Assembly: GCA_009774655.1 (NCBI GenBank)
Contig: VSOD01000026.1
Location: 1-17,966 of the forward strand
Length of the DNA stretch: 17,966 nt
Reading direction: 5' to 3'
Source: Lachnospiraceae bacterium
Lineage (GTDB): Bacteria > Bacillota_A > Clostridia > Lachnospirales > Lachnospiraceae
Numbering within the stretch: position 1 is the stretch's first letter; the number at the start of each line of letters is the position of its first letter. The position numbers were made by a program, and so were the translations under genes. The notes beneath the pieces were generated by a model. The model did no database searches. It had not been told where the DNA came from and was given only the letters and a program-made list of their open reading frames with translations. Below are positions 7,859 through 17,138 of this stretch, one piece after another.

Positions 7859-9391
7859 ATGAAAAGAAAACTGATCGCAGTATTACTTGCGGCAACGATG
7901 GCAGTCTCTCTGGCAGGCTGTGGAGGTGGAGATGCCGGCACTGCCGGTGATTCCGGCAGCGCGGGAGCAGATTCCGGTGCGGCAGGAGAAGCGGGCGGCG
8001 AGCCGTACACGGTGACTATGGTGTTGAACGGCACCCAGCAGCCGGATGAAGAACGGATCGAGGCCAAGGTAAATGAAATACTGGAAAAGGAACTGAATGC
8101 CAGGCTGGATCTGGTGGTGCTGCCCTAGGCGAGCGCGTCCCAGCAGCTGCAGCTGATGCTGGCAGGGGATGAGAAGATCGATATCTTCTATACGAATGCT
8201 ACCAGCGCGGTGCAGTATATGCACTCCGGGCAGGTCATGGATATGGCCGGGCTGATTGACCAGTACGGTACTAATCTGAAAGAGATCTTCGGGGAAGATA
8301 CATTGAAGGGCAACAGCGTGGACGGGTTCGTGTACGGTGTGCCGACGCAGATTGAGCGGGGCAGTATTCCGGCGATCTTCATGCGTAAGGATCTGGTGGA
8401 GAAGTACGGCATCGACACTTCCGCCATCAAGGAGCCGAAGGACTTAGAGCCGGTCTTTGAGAAAGTGCAGGCGGGTGAGCCGGATATGACGATGTTGTTC
8501 TCGATCAATGAGGGTGATACACCGATCGCACGTATGTCCAGCATAGAGGGGCTGGCGGACTCCAATACGCTTGGCGCGCTGATGGATCCGGAGAACAGCA
8601 CGACCATCGAGAATTTCTATGCCAGCGACTGGTACAGGGATACTACCACCATGTTGTACGACTGGTATAAAAAGGGTTATATCAGTCAGGATGCGGGAAC
8701 GAATACCGAGAACTGGAGAACCGTTTTTAAGGCGGGCAACATGTTCTCCCTGTTCTTCTCCTATCATCCGGGGACACCGGTAGAGTTTGAGAGTTCCACA
8801 GGGTACGAATTCGAGATCGTGCCTTTCAGAGAGTATCCGATCAAGATGGCGCAGAGCTATAATGGCGTGATCTTCTCCATCGCACAGAACTCCGAGAATC
8901 CCGAGAAGGCGATGGAAGTACTGGACTATATGTACGGAAGCGCGGAAGTGATGAACCTGCTCAACTGGGGTGAGGAAGGCGTGGATTATGTGCTGGAAGA
9001 TGCGGAAAACGGCATCATCAATTACCCGGAGGGCGTTACCGTGGACAACGTCGGCTACAGCCTGAACCTTGGCTGGGAGCTTCCCAACCAGTTTATCGGC
9101 TATAAGTGGAGCGGTTCCGACCCGCAGCTTTGGGAGAAGATGGAAGAATTCAACAATTCTGCGAAAGCATCAAAGGCGCTGGGCTTCTACTTTGACAATT
9201 CGCAGTATGAGAACCAGATCGCGGCGCTTGCCAATGTGGTGAAGCAGTATTCCGGTTCCCTGAACAGCGGTTCCGCGGATCCGGCAGTCTATATCCCGGA
9301 ATTCTTAAGCGCTTTGGAAGATGCAGGCATCAATGAGGTGATCGCTGCCAAGCAGGAACAGTTTGATAAATGGCTGAGTGAGAATCAATAA
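7859..9391 (+). pseudogene. Family 1 extracellular solute-binding lipoprotein, interrupted by an in-frame amber codon
   Basis: A sugar-binding lipoprotein of the LplA/YtcQ type, start ATG 7859 with AGGAGG (7846-7851) 7 nt upstream. It has a lipoprotein signal peptide: basic MKRK, hydrophobic core, lipobox LAGC with the lipidated Cys at 21, then a Gly/Ala/Ser/Asp-rich tether (22-47). Codon 90 is TAG (8126-8128); the same frame continues without interruption through ASASQQLQLML to TAA 9389-9391. With the stop read through, the protein would be 510 residues, normal for the family. The downstream part (from about 8129) carries the binding-protein fold, ending in AKQEQFDKWLSENQ. The ATG at 8156 lacks an SD and would give a protein without a signal peptide. 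As written the product is an 89-residue stub; the full gene may be functional in close relatives or if the base is an error. Confidence 0.85.
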
Positions 9392-9419
9392 GTTCCGGGC
9401 AGATTCCGCAGCAGGGGAG

Positions 9420-9453
9420 CCGCAGGCATTAGCTGTTACAGAATTGCCTGCGG
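9420..9453 (+). other. Intercistronic mRNA hairpin
   Basis: CCGCAGGCA (9420-9428) pairs perfectly with TGCCTGCGG (9445-9453), 9 bp, with a 16-nt loop that can form a small inner CTG/CAG stem. It lies 29 nt after the binding-protein stop. No T-run follows, so it is more likely an mRNA stabiliser or partial terminator that sets higher binding-protein than permease levels, as known for malE-malF. Structure is seen; role is inference. Confidence 0.6.
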
Positions 9454-9509
9454 GCGGTTTCTCCCCGGGAAGGAAAGGAAGAGGAGAAGAGAAAGAAAGG
9501 GGTAACAGA

Positions 9510-10433
9510 ATGGAGAAAAAATCGCGCCTGAAGGCGTACAGAGAACACTGGCCGTTGTATCTGATGATGCTTCCGGGGCTTTTGTATCTGCTCATCAACA
9601 ATTACATTCCCATGGCGGGTATCGTGATCGCCTTTAAGAAACTGAATTTTGCGGAGGGGATCTTCGCCAGTCCCTGGGCCGGATTTGAAAATTTTAAGTT
9701 CCTTTTTGCCACGAAGGATGCATGGATCATCACGAGAAATACCCTGCTTTATAATGTGGCGTTTATTCTGGTAAATATGGTAGTAGGTATTGCCATCGCG
9801 ATCCTGATCTGTGAGATCAGAAGCACGAAGTTAAAGAAGCTGTATCAGAGCGCGATCCTGCTTCCGTTTCTGATGTCAATGGTTATTTTGAGTTATATCG
9901 TATATGCGCTCTTAAGCTCTGAGAATGGTCTGATCAACAATTCCCTCTTAAGCGCATTGCATTTGGAGCCGGTTCAGTGGTATCAGGAACCGAAATACTG
10001 GCCTTTTATCCTGATCTTTGCCAACTGCTGGAAAGGGGTGGGTTACGGCTGTCTGATCTACATAGCATCCCTGGTGGGGATCGATCCTTCCTTCTATGAG
10101 GCGGCGAGACTGGACGGTGCGAGCAAGTGGCAGGAGATCCGCAATATCACGCTGCCCTGTCTGGTGCCGACGATCATTACGTTACTGCTTCTGAGCATAG
10201 GCAGGATATTTTATTCGGATTTCGGACTGTTCTATCAGGTGCCCATGAATTCCGGAGTGCTGTTCCCGACCACCAATGTTATCGATACATATGTGTACCG
10301 GGCGTTGATCGAGCGGGGGAATATCAGTATGTCATCGGCAGCAGGCGTGTATCAGTCTGTGGTCGGATTTGTGATCGTGATGTTGAGTAACTGGGTAGTA
10401 CGGAAAGTCGATAAAGACCAGGCGTTGTTTTAA
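9510..10433 (+). CDS. CUT1 sugar ABC transporter permease (LplB/YteP type)
   Basis: A 307-residue inner-membrane permease of the carbohydrate-uptake family 1. Hydrophobic segments occur near 17-42, 80-101, 113-135, 164-189, 217-232 and 279-296, six in total. The EAA loop EAARLDGASKWQEIRNITLP (197-216) contacts the ATPase. I chose ATG 9510 because an AAAGGGG-type RBS lies just upstream and the protein then begins with the basic, family-typical MEKKSRLKAYREHW; the open frame reaches back to a GTG at 9378 overlapping the previous gene, but that extra stretch has low complexity. It forms a heterodimer with the next permease and takes substrate from the preceding lipoprotein. No ATPase of the MsmX type is encoded in the window. 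Confidence 0.93.
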   Translation: MEKKSRLKAYREHWPLYLMMLPGLLYLLINNYIPMAGIVIAFKKLNFAEGIFASPWAGFENFKFLFATKDAWIITRNTLLYNVAFILVNMVVGIAIAILICEIRSTKLKKLYQSAILLPFLMSMVILSYIVYALLSSENGLINNSLLSALHLEPVQWYQEPKYWPFILIFANCWKGVGYGCLIYIASLVGIDPSFYEAARLDGASKWQEIRNITLPCLVPTIITLLLLSIGRIFYSDFGLFYQVPMNSGVLFPTTNVIDTYVYRALIERGNISMSSAAGVYQSVVGFVIVMLSNWVVRKVDKDQALF

Positions 10434-10445
10434 TGGAGGTTAAAG

Positions 10446-11348
10446 ATGGAGAATTCAATGAAAACCAAACGGTATCAGATCATGATCAATGCAATTCTGA
10501 TCCTGGTCACTCTGATAATCGTCCTGCCCTTTGTGCTGGTGTTCCTTTCCTCGCTTACGGATGAAAACGTGCTGATCAGAAACGGCTATTCCTTTTTCCC
10601 GGAGAAGTTCAGTTTCTATGCCTACCAGTATATCATCCGACAGGGCGATAAGATCCTGCGGGCTTACGGGGTCACCATTATTGTGACGATCGTCGGTACG
10701 GTTCTGAATATCGCGATGTCGGCGTTGATGGCATATCCGCTTTCTGTCAAGACATTGCCGCACCGCCGGGCGCTGACCTTTTTTATCTTTTTTACCATGT
10801 TGTTCAACGGTGGTCTGGTGCCTACTTATTTGATGTATGTCAACTATTTTCATATCAAAAATACGCTGTGGGCGTTGATCATCCCGAATCTGCTGCTGAG
10901 TGCGAACAATGTGCTGATGATACGGAGTTACTTTATGACCAGCATTCCGGATGCGCTGTTTGAGGCGGCAAAGATTGACGGCGCGGGACATCTGCGGATC
11001 TTTTCGGTGCTGATTATGCCGTTAGGCAAGCCGATTCTTGTGACGATGGGATTATTTTCCGGGCTGGGGTATTGGAATGACTGGACAAACGGCTTATACT
11101 ATCTGTCAGGCAACCAGGGACAGAAGCTGTTCAGTATTCAGAATCTGTTGAACCAGATGATCACGGACATCCAGTATCTTGCCAGCGGTAAGGTAGCAGG
11201 AAATATCGGTGCGGAGGTGGCGAAGCTGCCGGCAACGTCCATTCGTATGGCGATCGCCTTTATTGCCATGCTGCCGTTGTTTATCATCTATCCTTTCCTG
11301 CAGAAATATTTTGCGGAAGGCATCACGCTGGGTGCGGTCAAGGGATAG
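10446..11348 (+). CDS. CUT1 sugar ABC transporter permease (YtcP/LplC type)
   Basis: A 300-residue membrane permease, second half of the sugar importer. Hydrophobic segments lie near 12-36, 74-97, 108-131, 137-158, 190-207 and 264-285. The EAA loop EAAKIDGAGHLRIFSVLIMP (173-192) is intact, and the NGGLVPTYL segment (121-129) is typical of YtcP/LplC proteins. GGAGGT (10435-10440) lies 5 nt before ATG 10446; a second in-frame ATG at 10458 (MKTKRY) is possible. It starts 12 nt after the first permease's stop, consistent with co-transcription and stoichiometric expression. It ends with TAG, showing that TAG is a normal stop in this genome. Confidence 0.93.
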   Translation: MENSMKTKRYQIMINAILILVTLIIVLPFVLVFLSSLTDENVLIRNGYSFFPEKFSFYAYQYIIRQGDKILRAYGVTIIVTIVGTVLNIAMSALMAYPLSVKTLPHRRALTFFIFFTMLFNGGLVPTYLMYVNYFHIKNTLWALIIPNLLLSANNVLMIRSYFMTSIPDALFEAAKIDGAGHLRIFSVLIMPLGKPILVTMGLFSGLGYWNDWTNGLYYLSGNQGQKLFSIQNLLNQMITDIQYLASGKVAGNIGAEVAKLPATSIRMAIAFIAMLPLFIIYPFLQKYFAEGITLGAVKG

Positions 11349-11355
11349 CTGGTTT

Positions 11356-11383
11356 TGCCTGACGGCTGCAAAGCCGCCGGGCA
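11356..11383 (+). other. Strong intercistronic hairpin with GCAA tetraloop
   Basis: TGCCTGACGGCT (11356-11367) pairs with AGCCGCCGGGCA (11372-11383): twelve positions with one G-T wobble and one A-C mismatch, closed by a GNRA-type GCAA loop. No T-run follows. It separates the transporter genes from the regulator genes and is probably a processing or stability element that lowers expression of the sensor pair relative to the transporter. Confidence 0.6.
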
Positions 11384-11446
11384 GTGACAGGATATGAGGA
11401 GCGGAACGGAAAATCACAGGTTTGTGGTTTTGACATGGAGGAAAAT

Positions 11447-13198
11447 ATGCGGATTCCAAGACACAGGATACAGCGGACGATGGCGCAGCAGGTGAAGAGG
11501 GTGCTGGTGGTTCTGGTATTGGTGCTGATTGTTTATATTGTGGGGAGTTTACTTCTGTTAAACCGGGAGAGGGCGCTGGCGATCCAGGAGCTTAATCAGA
11601 TGTCGGAGCTGTATACGAGCGAGCTGGATAACCGTTTTCAGAGAGTCAGCCGCCGTCTCTTCTCTCTTATGATGGAAAAGAACCAGCCGACTTCCGTGTT
11701 TTGGAATTATGTGAATTTGATGGATGAGGAATACGATCTGGATTATCCGCTTGTAAAGCTGCGCGAGAACTTCCTTTCCAGTGCATGGGAGTATGGGCAG
11801 GAATATTGCTTTTTCCTTTATCTGGAGGATAAGGAGCGGTATTTCAGGCTGAGTATTGATTCGGAGGGAAGTTATATCGGGCAGGAGGATGTGGAACAGG
11901 CGGTGCGCTGGCAGATCGAACATCTGAAGGATGCGGGCATGTCCTATTCGGTGAAAAAGAAATGGAACATCATCGCAAGCGGCGGCGAGAATTATATGTG
12001 TAAGATCGCGCAGAATCAGGGGGTCTATCTGGGATGCTATGTCAATGTGAAAAGCATCCTGGAGCCCTTTTCCAGCATTACCATGGGGAAAAACGGATAT
12101 GTGTGCCTGGTCAATGAGCAGGGGGAGAGTGTGGGGATGCTCACCAGTGAGGGGATTCTGAACAAAGAGTCCGGGATGGGGGAAGCGGATCGGTACTCGA
12201 TCGAGAAACAGTTGGCGCAGGCGCCTTTTTCCATTCGGATGAAGATCTCCGGAGAGCGGATCTGGGAAGTAATGATGGGCAGCGTGGTGGTGCTGATCCT
12301 GCTGGCGGCGATCCTGATCGCTTCCGGTGCTGTGATCCTCATTTATCTGAAAAGAAATATTCTGCAGCCGGTGCAGCGGTTTACCAGGAAGCTGGAGCAG
12401 TATGACAGCGGGGAGTATGCGCTGCATCTGACGGAGGAGAGCCTGCTGGAACTGGAGCGGATCGATGACAAGTTCAAGAACATGATCCATCAGATCCGCA
12501 GGTTGAAGATTACGCTTTATGAGCGGGAACTGGAGAAGCAGAAGGTAGAGATGGATTTTCTGAAACTGCAGATCCGGCCACATTTTTATCTGAATTGTCT
12601 GAATTTTATCTACAGTATGATCGACTTCGGGCAGTATGACAGCGCGCGCAGCATGAGTAAGATCACGGCGGATTATCTGACCTATATTTTCCGCAATACA
12701 AGCGAGAAGGTGCCGGTCACGGCGGAAACGGCGCATTGTCAGAATTATCTGGACATCCTGCTGCTGCGTTATCCGGGCAGCTTTGAGGGGTATGTGGAGG
12801 TACATGAGGAAGTGCGGGATGCGGAGATCTTTCCTTTTCTGATCCAGGTGTTTGTGGAGAATGCGGCCAAACATGCGCTGACATTGGAGGAAAAGATCCT
12901 GATCTCGGTCACGGTCTATCCGGAGGACAGAGAAGAGGGAACTTATGTGAATATCTATATCTCGGATACAGGTGACGGGTTCGCACCGGACGTACTGGAG
13001 AGGCTGCAGCGGGGAGAAGGGATTTCGGACGGCGGGCATCATGTAGGAATCGCCAACTGTCTGCAGAGATTTAAGCTCTATTATAATGGTATGGGAGAGA
13101 TGCATTTTAGCAACAGTCCGCTGGGTGGCGCTATTGTGGATATCCATCTTCCGTATCGGCGTTATGCGGAAGATGCGAAAGAGGAGAGCAGAGCATGA
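11447..13198 (+). CDS. YesM-type sensor histidine kinase
   Basis: A 583-residue membrane kinase that pairs with the AraC-type regulator downstream. TM1 is about 17-38; an extracellular Cache-like sensor region spans about 40-275; TM2 is about 277-300; a HAMP-type linker (about 301-350) leads into a coiled coil and the kinase. The family-specific His box FLKLQIRPHFYLNCLN contains His379; N-box VFVENAAKHAL has N472; G1 is SDTGDGF (506-512); the G2-like segment GIANCLQRF is near 534-542. I chose ATG 11447, with GGAGG 5 nt upstream; ATG 11435 or 11384 would only add a short polar N-terminus. The stop overlaps the next start by 4 nt (ATGA 13195-13198). YesM kinases sense extracellular glycans or a loaded binding protein, fitting the adjacent transporter. 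Confidence 0.94.
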   Translation: MRIPRHRIQRTMAQQVKRVLVVLVLVLIVYIVGSLLLLNRERALAIQELNQMSELYTSELDNRFQRVSRRLFSLMMEKNQPTSVFWNYVNLMDEEYDLDYPLVKLRENFLSSAWEYGQEYCFFLYLEDKERYFRLSIDSEGSYIGQEDVEQAVRWQIEHLKDAGMSYSVKKKWNIIASGGENYMCKIAQNQGVYLGCYVNVKSILEPFSSITMGKNGYVCLVNEQGESVGMLTSEGILNKESGMGEADRYSIEKQLAQAPFSIRMKISGERIWEVMMGSVVVLILLAAILIASGAVILIYLKRNILQPVQRFTRKLEQYDSGEYALHLTEESLLELERIDDKFKNMIHQIRRLKITLYERELEKQKVEMDFLKLQIRPHFYLNCLNFIYSMIDFGQYDSARSMSKITADYLTYIFRNTSEKVPVTAETAHCQNYLDILLLRYPGSFEGYVEVHEEVRDAEIFPFLIQVFVENAAKHALTLEEKILISVTVYPEDREEGTYVNIYISDTGDGFAPDVLERLQRGEGISDGGHHVGIANCLQRFKLYYNGMGEMHFSNSPLGGAIVDIHLPYRRYAEDAKEESRA

Positions 13199-14769
13199 AG
13201 CTGTTAATGTTGGATGATGAAGAGTACGTGTTGGAGAGCATCAGGAAAAATGTGGATTGGGAGCGGCAGGGGATCAGGGAGATCTATTCCGCATCTTCCA
13301 TGAAGCAGGCGCAGCGTATTATGGAGATGGTTCCGATCGATATCATCATCAGTGATATTGTCATGCCGCTGCAGAGTGGATTTGACTTTATTCACTGGGT
13401 AAGGGATAATAAGTATACGGTACAGGTCATCTTCCTGACAAGCTATGCGGAGTTCGATTATGCCCGTCATGCAATAGCCATGAGCAGCGTTGACTATCTG
13501 CTCAAGCCGATCGATTATGATAAGCTGGCGGCGGCTGTTGGTAAGGCTGCGGAGAAGGTGACGGAAGCAAGGAAAAGCGCGGATGACAGGACTGAGAGCA
13601 GACTGTGGAGACAGAACCAGTCTCTTCTGCGCAGAGAGTTCTGGATGGAGCTGCTGCGGGGAAACCGTGCTGGAGCCTCCCTTCTTTGTTATACGGAGGA
13701 GACGGAATTTCTGCTTCTGTATCTTACTTTCTATGACGAGGTGAAGAGTCAAAGCGTATGGGATGAAAAGACGCTGTACTTTATCATGGAAAATGTGCTT
13801 TCCGAGATGCTGGAAGGGTTCGGCTATCTGGTGGAAGCCGTGGTGCCAAATGACAAGGGGAGCAGTGTAACGGTATGCAGGAAGGCGGAAGGGAATGTGC
13901 AGACCGTTGACCGGCTGAAAGACAAGGGTGTATTTGAACGGTTCATTCACTGGATGGGGGAACGGCTGCAGATGAATATCTGGTGCGGTGTGGGAAGTCC
14001 GGGCAGGGCGGATACGCTGCCGAATTCCTTTGCGCTGCTGCAGGACATGCGGGACAACAGTCTGTCCATCCGGAACCGGGTGCTGTATCAGTCGGACTTT
14101 GAAGTGCCGGAGACTTCTTTGCAGAATCCGAATCTGAGCGTCTGGAAGGCGCTGCTGGAGCAGGAAAAGGAGGAAGAGCTGCTGGCATCCATAACGGGCT
14201 ATCTGGAAGGGATGGAAGAGAAGGAGCTGATCACCAGAGAGATTCTGCGGGTCTTCCAGATGGATATCATACAGATGGTATATTCCTGGCTGGAAAGGAA
14301 GGAGATCAAGGCACATCTTCTTTTTTCGGGAAAGGAGAGCGAAGAAGCACAGCAGAATGCGCTGAAAGGGATGCGCAGCGCCGGAGAATTTGCCTGTAAT
14401 CTGATCCTGCGTGCAATCCAGTACGAGAAGTATATCCACAAGACGGAATCGGTGGTGGAGCAGATCCGTCAGTACATCGACGTCCATTATAAGGAAGAGA
14501 TCAGACGCGACAGTCTCGGTGAGCTGGTCTATCTGAATACGGATTACATATCAAGGATCTTTAAAAAGGAGACGGGTATTTCGATCAGCTCCTATATTTT
14601 AAAGAAGCGGGTGGAGGAGGCGAAGAAACTTCTTGCCCAGAGTAATCTGCCGATCAATACGGTGTCTATTTACGTGGGGTACAGTAATTTCTCTTATTTT
14701 ACGAAGATGTTCAAGGAAAATACGGGGTATTCGCCGCTGGATTACAGACGGAAGTTCAGGCAGATATAG
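13195..14769 (+). CDS. YesN-type AraC-family response regulator
   Basis: A 524-residue cytoplasmic transcription activator, partner of the YesM-type kinase. Receiver domain about 1-120 with D7/D8, phosphoacceptor D54 in the segment SDIVMP, T82 and K104 (LLKPID). The middle region (about 140-410) is the poorly conserved linker typical of this family. The C-terminal about 100 residues are an AraC double helix-turn-helix: YISRIFKKETGISISSYIL forms the first and VGYSNFSYFTKMFKENTGYSPLDYR the second, written here in two pieces of the same domain. GAGGAG lies a few nt before ATG 13195. It probably activates the transporter operon starting at 7859 and perhaps the glycosidase; no operator could be identified. 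It ends with TAG. Confidence 0.95.
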   Translation: MKLLMLDDEEYVLESIRKNVDWERQGIREIYSASSMKQAQRIMEMVPIDIIISDIVMPLQSGFDFIHWVRDNKYTVQVIFLTSYAEFDYARHAIAMSSVDYLLKPIDYDKLAAAVGKAAEKVTEARKSADDRTESRLWRQNQSLLRREFWMELLRGNRAGASLLCYTEETEFLLLYLTFYDEVKSQSVWDEKTLYFIMENVLSEMLEGFGYLVEAVVPNDKGSSVTVCRKAEGNVQTVDRLKDKGVFERFIHWMGERLQMNIWCGVGSPGRADTLPNSFALLQDMRDNSLSIRNRVLYQSDFEVPETSLQNPNLSVWKALLEQEKEEELLASITGYLEGMEEKELITREILRVFQMDIIQMVYSWLERKEIKAHLLFSGKESEEAQQNALKGMRSAGEFACNLILRAIQYEKYIHKTESVVEQIRQYIDVHYKEEIRRDSLGELVYLNTDYISRIFKKETGISISSYILKKRVEEAKKLLAQSNLPINTVSIYVGYSNFSYFTKMFKENTGYSPLDYRRKFRQI

Positions 14770-14838
14770 GAAGATGAGATTTACAGCCTTCGGGCGTACA
14801 ACGGTAACAGTATGATAAATAACAGGAGGAAGTAAAGT

Positions 14839-17070
14839 ATGACAGAACAGAAATTGCAGCAGCTGCTGCAGGACATGACGCTGGAGGAGAAGGTGAACCA
14901 GATGCTGCAGCTGGCCGGGGGATTTTTCACCGGGGACATGATGGCCATGGGGCCGATGGCGGAGAAAGGGTTTACGCAGGAGAACGTGGCGCAGGCCGGT
15001 TCCGTGCTGGGAGCACTGGGAGCCGAGAAGTTAAAGAAGATTCAGCAGGACTTTATGGAGAAACATCCCCATAAGATTCCGCTTCTTTTCATGCTGGATG
15101 TGATCAACGGGCTTAAGACGATCTATCCGATCCCGCTGGGACAGGGTGCAACTTTTGAGCCGGAGCTGTCAGAGCGGTGTGCGCGGATGGCGGCGAAGGA
15201 GTCGGCGGTCAGCGGTCTGCATGTGACTTTTTCCCCGATGGTGGATCTGGTGCGGGATGCCCGCTGGGGCAGGGTGATGGAGTCCACGGGTGAGGATCCG
15301 TATCTGAACAGCCTGTTTGCCGGGGCTATGGTGAAGGGCTATCAGGGTGAGAATCTGCAGGAGCCTTACAGGATCGCGGCCTGCGTGAAGCATTTTGCCG
15401 GATACGGCGCGCCCACCGCGGGCCGGGATTACAATACCGTGGAGTTGTCCAGGCATACGCTGAAGGAATTCTATCTGCCGGCCTACAAGGCGGGAATTGA
15501 TGCGGGGGCGGCGCTGGTGATGACTTCCTTTAATACCATCGACGGTGTTCCGGCTACGGGGAATAAGTGGCTGATGCGGAAGGTGCTGCGGGAGGAGATG
15601 GGCTTTGACGGCGTCCTGATCTCCGACTGGGCGGCTATCGAGGAGATCATCTACCACGGTTACTGCGCCGACCGGAAGGAAGCGGCTGTGCGGGCGGCAC
15701 AGGCCGGTGTGGATATTGATATGATGACGGGCATCTATTCCGAGCATCTCTGTAATCTGGTGCGGGAAGGCGAAGTGCCGGAAGCGCTGGTGGACGAAGC
15801 AGTGTACCGGATCCTGGAACTGAAAAACAGGCTGGGACTGTTTGAAAATCCCTGCAAGGATGCGGATGAGGAGAAGGAGAAAACAGTCATTCTATGTAAG
15901 GAGCACAGGGCGCTTGCAAGAGAGGCGGCCAGAAAATCTTTCGTCCTGTTGAAGAATGAAGAGGTGCTGCCCCTGCAGAAAGGCCGGAAGACAGCTTTTA
16001 TCGGGCCCTATGTGGATAACCGGAACATGATCGGTTCCTGGTCCATCGTGGGAGAGACGAAGGATGTGACCACGTTAAAAGAGGCCGTATTGGAGCGGCC
16101 GGAGGGCGAATATGCGCTGTTTGCGTCGGGGTGCCCGGTTCTGGGCGGCGACTTGAAGCTGGAAGGGTTCTCGGAATCCATGGAGGAGCAGTATTCCGAT
16201 GAGGAATGTGCGGCGATGCTGGAAGAGGCGGTGAAGAAGGCTGCGGAGGCGGATATGGTCGTGCTGGCGCTTGGCGAACACAGGCTGCAGTCCGGTGAGG
16301 CTACCAGCAACGCCAATATTCAGATACCGTCGGTACAGATGGAACTGCTTGAAAGAGTGTGCGCGGTCAATGACCGGGTGGCGGTGGTTCTTTTCTCCGG
16401 ACGTCCTCTGGATATCCGGGCGATCTCTGCTAAGGCGCAGGCCGTGTTGCAGGTGTGGCTGCCGGGAACGGAAGGCGCGCGGGCCATCATGGACGTATTG
16501 TCCGGAGACTATGCCCCCAGCGGAAAGCTGCCTATGAGTTTCCCTTACTGTGTGGGACAGGTGCCGGTGCATTATAATGAGTATTCTACGGGACGGCCAC
16601 ATGTGGAAGGCAAGGACAAAGACCGCTTCCGCTCCAAATATCTGGATATCCCCAATGAGCCGCTTTATCCCTTCGGGTACGGGTTAAGCTATACCAGATT
16701 CGCCATCTCTCCGGCGGAGATCGACAAGGAGACGATGACCGGAGCGGAAAGTCTGCATGTGTCCGTGAAGGTGAAGAATGTAGGAGACGTGGCCGGTACG
16801 GAGACGGTACAGCTGTATCTGCATGACATTGCGGCCAGCGTGGTAAGGCCGGTGAAGGAGCTGAAAGGCTTCCGGAAGGTGACGCTTGCACCGGGCGAGG
16901 AGGAGACGGTGACCTTCGAGATCAGGGAGGAGATGCTGCGGTTTCTGACGGAGAATGACCGGTGGGAGAGCGAAGCCGGAGAGTTCGAGGCGTTTGTGGG
17001 AGCGGACAGCAGTACGGTGAACTGCGTGAAGTTCCGGCTGGATGCGCCGAAGAGCGGCGGTTTGGGATGA
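14839..17070 (+). CDS. Glycoside hydrolase family 3 (beta-glucosidase-like), cytoplasmic
   Basis: A 743-residue retaining glycosidase that removes terminal beta-linked sugars, most likely glucose (xylose or others possible). It has no signal peptide, so it acts in the cytoplasm on imported oligosaccharides. The N-terminal TIM barrel (about 1-330) contains the K184-H185 substrate-binding pair (ACVKHFAGYG) and nucleophile D263 in LISDWAAIEE. The second alpha/beta domain (about 365-570) contains LGEHRLQSGEATSNANIQIP, where E487 is the likely acid/base by comparison with BglX-type enzymes. A C-terminal fibronectin III-like domain (about 640-735) includes RPVKELKGFRKV. Length matches the family. 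AGGAGG lies about 9 nt upstream of ATG 14839. It follows the regulator by 69 nt without a terminator, so is probably in the same transcript, which ends at the hairpin at 17105. Confidence 0.95.
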   Translation: MTEQKLQQLLQDMTLEEKVNQMLQLAGGFFTGDMMAMGPMAEKGFTQENVAQAGSVLGALGAEKLKKIQQDFMEKHPHKIPLLFMLDVINGLKTIYPIPLGQGATFEPELSERCARMAAKESAVSGLHVTFSPMVDLVRDARWGRVMESTGEDPYLNSLFAGAMVKGYQGENLQEPYRIAACVKHFAGYGAPTAGRDYNTVELSRHTLKEFYLPAYKAGIDAGAALVMTSFNTIDGVPATGNKWLMRKVLREEMGFDGVLISDWAAIEEIIYHGYCADRKEAAVRAAQAGVDIDMMTGIYSEHLCNLVREGEVPEALVDEAVYRILELKNRLGLFENPCKDADEEKEKTVILCKEHRALAREAARKSFVLLKNEEVLPLQKGRKTAFIGPYVDNRNMIGSWSIVGETKDVTTLKEAVLERPEGEYALFASGCPVLGGDLKLEGFSESMEEQYSDEECAAMLEEAVKKAAEADMVVLALGEHRLQSGEATSNANIQIPSVQMELLERVCAVNDRVAVVLFSGRPLDIRAISAKAQAVLQVWLPGTEGARAIMDVLSGDYAPSGKLPMSFPYCVGQVPVHYNEYSTGRPHVEGKDKDRFRSKYLDIPNEPLYPFGYGLSYTRFAISPAEIDKETMTGAESLHVSVKVKNVGDVAGTETVQLYLHDIAASVVRPVKELKGFRKVTLAPGEEETVTFEIREEMLRFLTENDRWESEAGEFEAFVGADSSTVNCVKFRLDAPKSGGLG

Positions 17071-17104
17071 GCGCGGAGAAATCAGGACACGAAAGAATAC
17101 AGGG

Positions 17105-17138
17105 TGACCACTTGTACAGAGGTACAGGTGGTCATTTT
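17105..17138 (+). terminator. Strong hairpin terminator after the glycosidase
   Basis: TGACCACTTGTAC (17105-17117) pairs with GTACAGGTGGTCA (17122-17134), 13 pairs with one G-T wobble, AGAG loop, then TTTT. It closes the sugar-use cluster. A second, weaker stem (17148-17157 with 17172-17180, one bulged T) follows without a T-run. Confidence 0.8.

Noticed and set aside
8156..9391. Downstream part of the binding protein as an independent gene starting at ATG 8156
   Set aside because: It lacks an SD and signal peptide, and its frame is continuous with the upstream lipoprotein start apart from one TAG codon.
11558..13147. Long minus-strand open frame opposite the YesM-type kinase
   Set aside because: The plus strand carries an unmistakable kinase with intact motifs; the antisense product is rich in His, Gln and Arg and has no recognisable domain.
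13204..14487. Long minus-strand open frame opposite the AraC-type regulator
   Set aside because: Shadow of a clear receiver/AraC protein; no RBS and no domain.
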